The notes below the pieces were generated by a model. The model ran no database searches. It was given only the letters and a program-made list of their open reading frames with translations, and was not told the origin of the DNA. A DNA stretch of 8,512 nucleotides from Stenotrophomonas sp. (GTDB taxonomy: Bacteria; Pseudomonadota; Gammaproteobacteria; Xanthomonadales; Xanthomonadaceae). Positions 6,730 through 8,512 of the stretch are shown in pieces. Each line of letters opens with the position of its first letter. The stretch's first letter is position 1. The stretch lies in the NCBI GenBank assembly GCA_003484865.1, contig DMZT01000315.1, forward strand, positions 880 to 9,391. The letters are read 5' to 3'. The position numbers were made by a program, and so were the translations under genes.

Positions 6730-6760
6730 ACGATAGAACCTCAAGCACGATTGAGGTCAA
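6730..6760 (-). promoter_or_regulatory. SoxR-type promoter of sodA with 19-bp spacer
   Basis: Read on the minus strand, -35 TTGACC (6760-6755, five of six matches to TTGACA) and -10 TATCGT (6735-6730, four of six to TATAAT) are 19 bp apart (6736-6754). This is longer than the usual 17 and is typical of promoters activated by MerR-family regulators, which twist the spacer. The SoxR-like operator fills the spacer in the same position as in the E. coli soxS promoter. Predicted transcription starts near 6722-6724, giving a leader of about 50 nt before sodA. Confidence 0.8.
6738..6757. promoter_or_regulatory. SoxR-box-like operator
   Basis: A perfect inverted repeat: ACCTCAA (6738-6744) and TTGAGGT (6751-6757) with 6 nt between. 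The CCTCAA-N6-TTGAGG core is the arrangement of the known SoxR binding site, at the same 18-bp core length. SoxR is a [2Fe-2S] MerR-family sensor of redox-cycling compounds. No soxR gene is in the window. The operator faces sodA; an effect on phrB, whose start is about 105 bp away, is possible but unsupported. Confidence 0.8.
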
Positions 6761-6827
6761 GCGCGGCGATGTGGAACAGTGCGGGCCATTCACGCGCGAT
6801 CGCTGCCTCCCCTTCACCTGTACTGGC

Positions 6828-6833
6828 TATCAT
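6828..6833 (+). promoter_or_regulatory. Candidate -10 element for phrB
   Basis: TATCAT matches TATAAT in five of six positions and lies 28 bp before the phrB start codon. No convincing -35 is seen at 16-18 bp upstream (GC-rich around 6804-6811) and there is no extended -10 TG, so an activator or alternative sigma factor may be needed, or the match is chance. Confidence 0.25.
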
Positions 6834-6861
6834 TGCCTCAAGAATCTTCCGGGGTAGTCTC

Positions 6862-8277
6862 GTGTCGGTAGCGCTGGTGTGGTTTCGTCGTGATCTGCGG
6901 TTGCAGGACAACCCGGCCCTGCAGGCCGCCTTGGACGCAGGCCACGTGCCGGTGCCGGTCTACATCCATGCGCCGCAGGAGGAGGGCGACTGGACCCCGG
7001 GCGCTGCATCGGATACGTGGCTGCATCGCTCACTCACCGCGCTGGACGCCGAGCTCCGCGCGCGCGGCTCCTCGCTGGTGCTCCGCCAGGGCGACAGCCA
7101 GGCACAGCTGCAGCAGCTGATCGAGCAGACCGGTGCAGTCGCGGTGTACTGGAACCGCAAGTACGAGCCGGCCACGCAGCCACGCGATGCGAAGATCAAG
7201 CGGGAACTGCGCGAGCAGGGTATCGATGCCGAAAGCCACAACGGCAGCCTGATGTTCGAACCGTGGGATGTGGCGACCCAGCAGGGTGGCCCGTACAAGG
7301 TGTTCACCCCGTTCTGGCGCAATGCGCTGACCCGTCTGCAGTTGCCGGCCCCGACCCGATTGCCGGATCGGCTGCCCGCGCACAGCGCCAGCGGCGAGAG
7401 CCTCGACACGCTCGGCCTGGCACCGTCGATTCCGTGGGATCGGCAGTTCTGGGACCACTGGCAACCGGGCGAGGCGGGCGCGCACGAGGCGCTGGGCGTC
7501 TTCATCGACGGTGCACTCAACGGGTATCGCGAGCAGCGTGATCTGCCGGACCGTGTGGGCACCTCGATGCTGTCACCGCATCTGCATTTCGGCGAGATCG
7601 CACCGTGGCAGATCGCGCGTCGTCTGCAGGGCGAGCGCAGCGCCAGTCGCGATGCCGACATCGACGGCTACATCCGCGAGTTGGGCTGGCGCGAGTTTTC
7701 GTATCACCTGCTGCATCACTTCCCGCAGACCCCGGATCACAACCTCAACCCGCGCTTCGATCAGTTCGACTGGGCCAAGCCCGATGCCGACGCGCTGCGT
7801 GCGTGGCAGCAGGGCCGTACCGGCATCCCGATCGTGGATGCGGGGATGCGCGAGCTGTGGGCCACCGGCTACATGCACAACCGCGTGCGCATGATCGTCG
7901 CCAGCTATCTGTGCAAGCACATGCGCCAGCATTGGCGCGAAGGCGCGCGCTGGTTCTGGGACACCCTGGTCGACGCGGATCTGGCCAACAACACCATGGG
8001 GTGGCAATGGGTTGCCGGCACGGGGGCGGACGCGGCGCCTTACTTCCGGATCTTCAATCCGGTGACGCAGTCGCAGAAGTTCGATCCGCAGGCGCGCTAC
8101 ATCACGCGCTGGGTACCCGAACTGGGGGCACTACCGGTGAAGGCGCGCTTCGCCCCGTGGCAATCGCCGCAGCTGCTGGCCGAGCTCGCGCCCGGGTATC
8201 CGACCCTGCCGCTGGTGGATCTGAGCGAGGGTCGGGATGCCGCGTTGGCAGCGTATCGGCATACCGGCGGGGCGTGA
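6862..8277 (+). CDS. phrB: Class I cyclobutane pyrimidine dimer photolyase
   Basis: A 471-residue DNA photolyase (E. coli PhrB has 472) that uses light and reduced FAD to split UV-made pyrimidine dimers. Residues 1 to ~130 form the Rossmann-like antenna domain (L-V-W-F-R-R-D-L-R-L-Q-D-N at 5-17); which antenna pigment is used cannot be told. The helical FAD domain carries G-T-S-M-L-S-P-H-L-H-F-G-E from 233, E-L-G-W-R-E-F, and N-N-T-M-G-W-Q-W (376-383) followed by D-A-A-P-Y-F-R-I-F-N-P. The electron-transfer Trp triad is present: W381, W358 and W304, corresponding to E. coli W382, W359 and W306; N377 matches the flavin-contacting Asn378. The start is the GTG at 6862, giving the standard N-terminus with GGGG (6851-6854) before it; the frame is open back to 6673 but that part is the divergent promoter region. 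It is divergent from sodA, a pairing that suits UV and oxidative stress. Confidence 0.96.
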   Translation: MSVALVWFRRDLRLQDNPALQAALDAGHVPVPVYIHAPQEEGDWTPGAASDTWLHRSLTALDAELRARGSSLVLRQGDSQAQLQQLIEQTGAVAVYWNRKYEPATQPRDAKIKRELREQGIDAESHNGSLMFEPWDVATQQGGPYKVFTPFWRNALTRLQLPAPTRLPDRLPAHSASGESLDTLGLAPSIPWDRQFWDHWQPGEAGAHEALGVFIDGALNGYREQRDLPDRVGTSMLSPHLHFGEIAPWQIARRLQGERSASRDADIDGYIRELGWREFSYHLLHHFPQTPDHNLNPRFDQFDWAKPDADALRAWQQGRTGIPIVDAGMRELWATGYMHNRVRMIVASYLCKHMRQHWREGARWFWDTLVDADLANNTMGWQWVAGTGADAAPYFRIFNPVTQSQKFDPQARYITRWVPELGALPVKARFAPWQSPQLLAELAPGYPTLPLVDLSEGRDAALAAYRHTGGA

Positions 8278-8428
8278 CCGGCGTCCCGTAAAAGTCGCTT
8301 TCGCCGTAACCGTTTACCTGAACAGGGAGCTGCCGAGCGTGCCATTCATCATGCCGGCATCGCGTTGGGCTGTTTATGCTCTTCACGGCCCGCACGCCGG
8401 CGCCGTCCGGTAACCAAGGAGAAACCTC
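8278..8428. other. Intergenic region upstream of the lipoprotein gene
   Basis: This 151-bp gap holds no convincing gene. After the phrB stop, CGGCG (8279-8283) can pair with CGCCG (8302-8306), enclosing AAAG (8291-8294) and CTTT (8298-8301), a bulged weak hairpin without a T-run. A 10-bp palindrome ATGCCGGCAT lies at 8351-8360. TATGCT at 8375-8380 could be a -10, 49 bp before the start, but no good -35 accompanies it. Confidence 0.35.
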
Positions 8429-8512
8429 ATGATTCGACCCGCAACCCGCAACGTGGCCCTGGCCCTGATGACTGCTGCCGCCCTGACGGCCTGCGCCACC
8501 GGTGGCTCCTAC
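8429..8512 (+). CDS. Start of a lipoprotein gene, cut by the window edge
   Basis: The first 28 codons of a protein with a lipoprotein signal peptide: a basic N-terminus (M-I-R-P-A-T-R-N), a hydrophobic Ala/Leu core, and the lipobox L-T-A-C with Cys at residue 22, followed by A-T-G-G-S-Y. AAGGAGA at 8416-8422 is a strong ribosome site with 6-nt spacing to the ATG, the best in the window, suggesting an abundant envelope protein. The Gly-rich start of the mature part is compatible with an OmpA-like or glycine-zipper lipoprotein, but the visible part is too short to decide. No Asp at position +2 after the Cys, so outer-membrane sorting is expected. Confidence 0.85.
   Translation, partial: MIRPATRNVALALMTAAALTACATGGSY

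Overview
The window is GC-rich, densely coding chromosomal DNA of a gammaproteobacterium, most likely a member of the Xanthomonadaceae (Xanthomonas/Stenotrophomonas/Pseudoxanthomonas relatives). This rests on the Xanthomonas/Caulobacter-type TonB-dependent receptor, the gene content and the protein style; no rRNA is present to prove it. I see no tRNA, rRNA, IS element, CRISPR array or prophage gene.

Region 1 (1-5673, + strand) is a tightly packed run of exported proteins that looks like one phosphorus-scavenging operon. It starts with an outer-membrane TonB-dependent receptor cut by the window's left edge. Next come a beta-propeller-phytase-like lipoprotein, a secreted purple-acid-phosphatase-like metallophosphoesterase, and a family I inorganic pyrophosphatase that carries a signal peptide. 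The first three genes are joined by 1-bp and 4-bp stop/start overlaps, and the pyrophosphatase follows after 49 bp containing a strong GC hairpin. A 79-residue, two-helix membrane protein of unknown function follows, behind a second hairpin. A plausible division of labour is: the receptor takes up a phosphorylated ligand, the phytase-like lipoprotein and the phosphoesterase remove phosphate, and the pyrophosphatase splits pyrophosphate outside the cytoplasm. The operon promoter lies outside the window.

Region 2 (5687-6674, - strand) holds sodA (Mn-type superoxide dismutase) and, 31 bp downstream, a small TPR protein. It converges on region 1, with a GC hairpin at the meeting point.

Region 3 (6675-6861) is the divergent intergenic region between sodA and phrB. 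On the sodA side it carries a near-ideal SoxR-type promoter: the operator ACCTCAA-N6-TTGAGGT lies inside an over-long 19-bp spacer between TTGACC and TATCGT. This predicts direct redox control of sodA, and perhaps of the TPR gene.

Region 4 (6862-8512, + strand) is phrB, a class I CPD photolyase starting at GTG with an intact Trp triad, followed by a 151-bp gap and the first 28 codons of a lipoprotein gene cut by the right edge. The sodA/phrB pair places oxidative and UV damage defence side by side.
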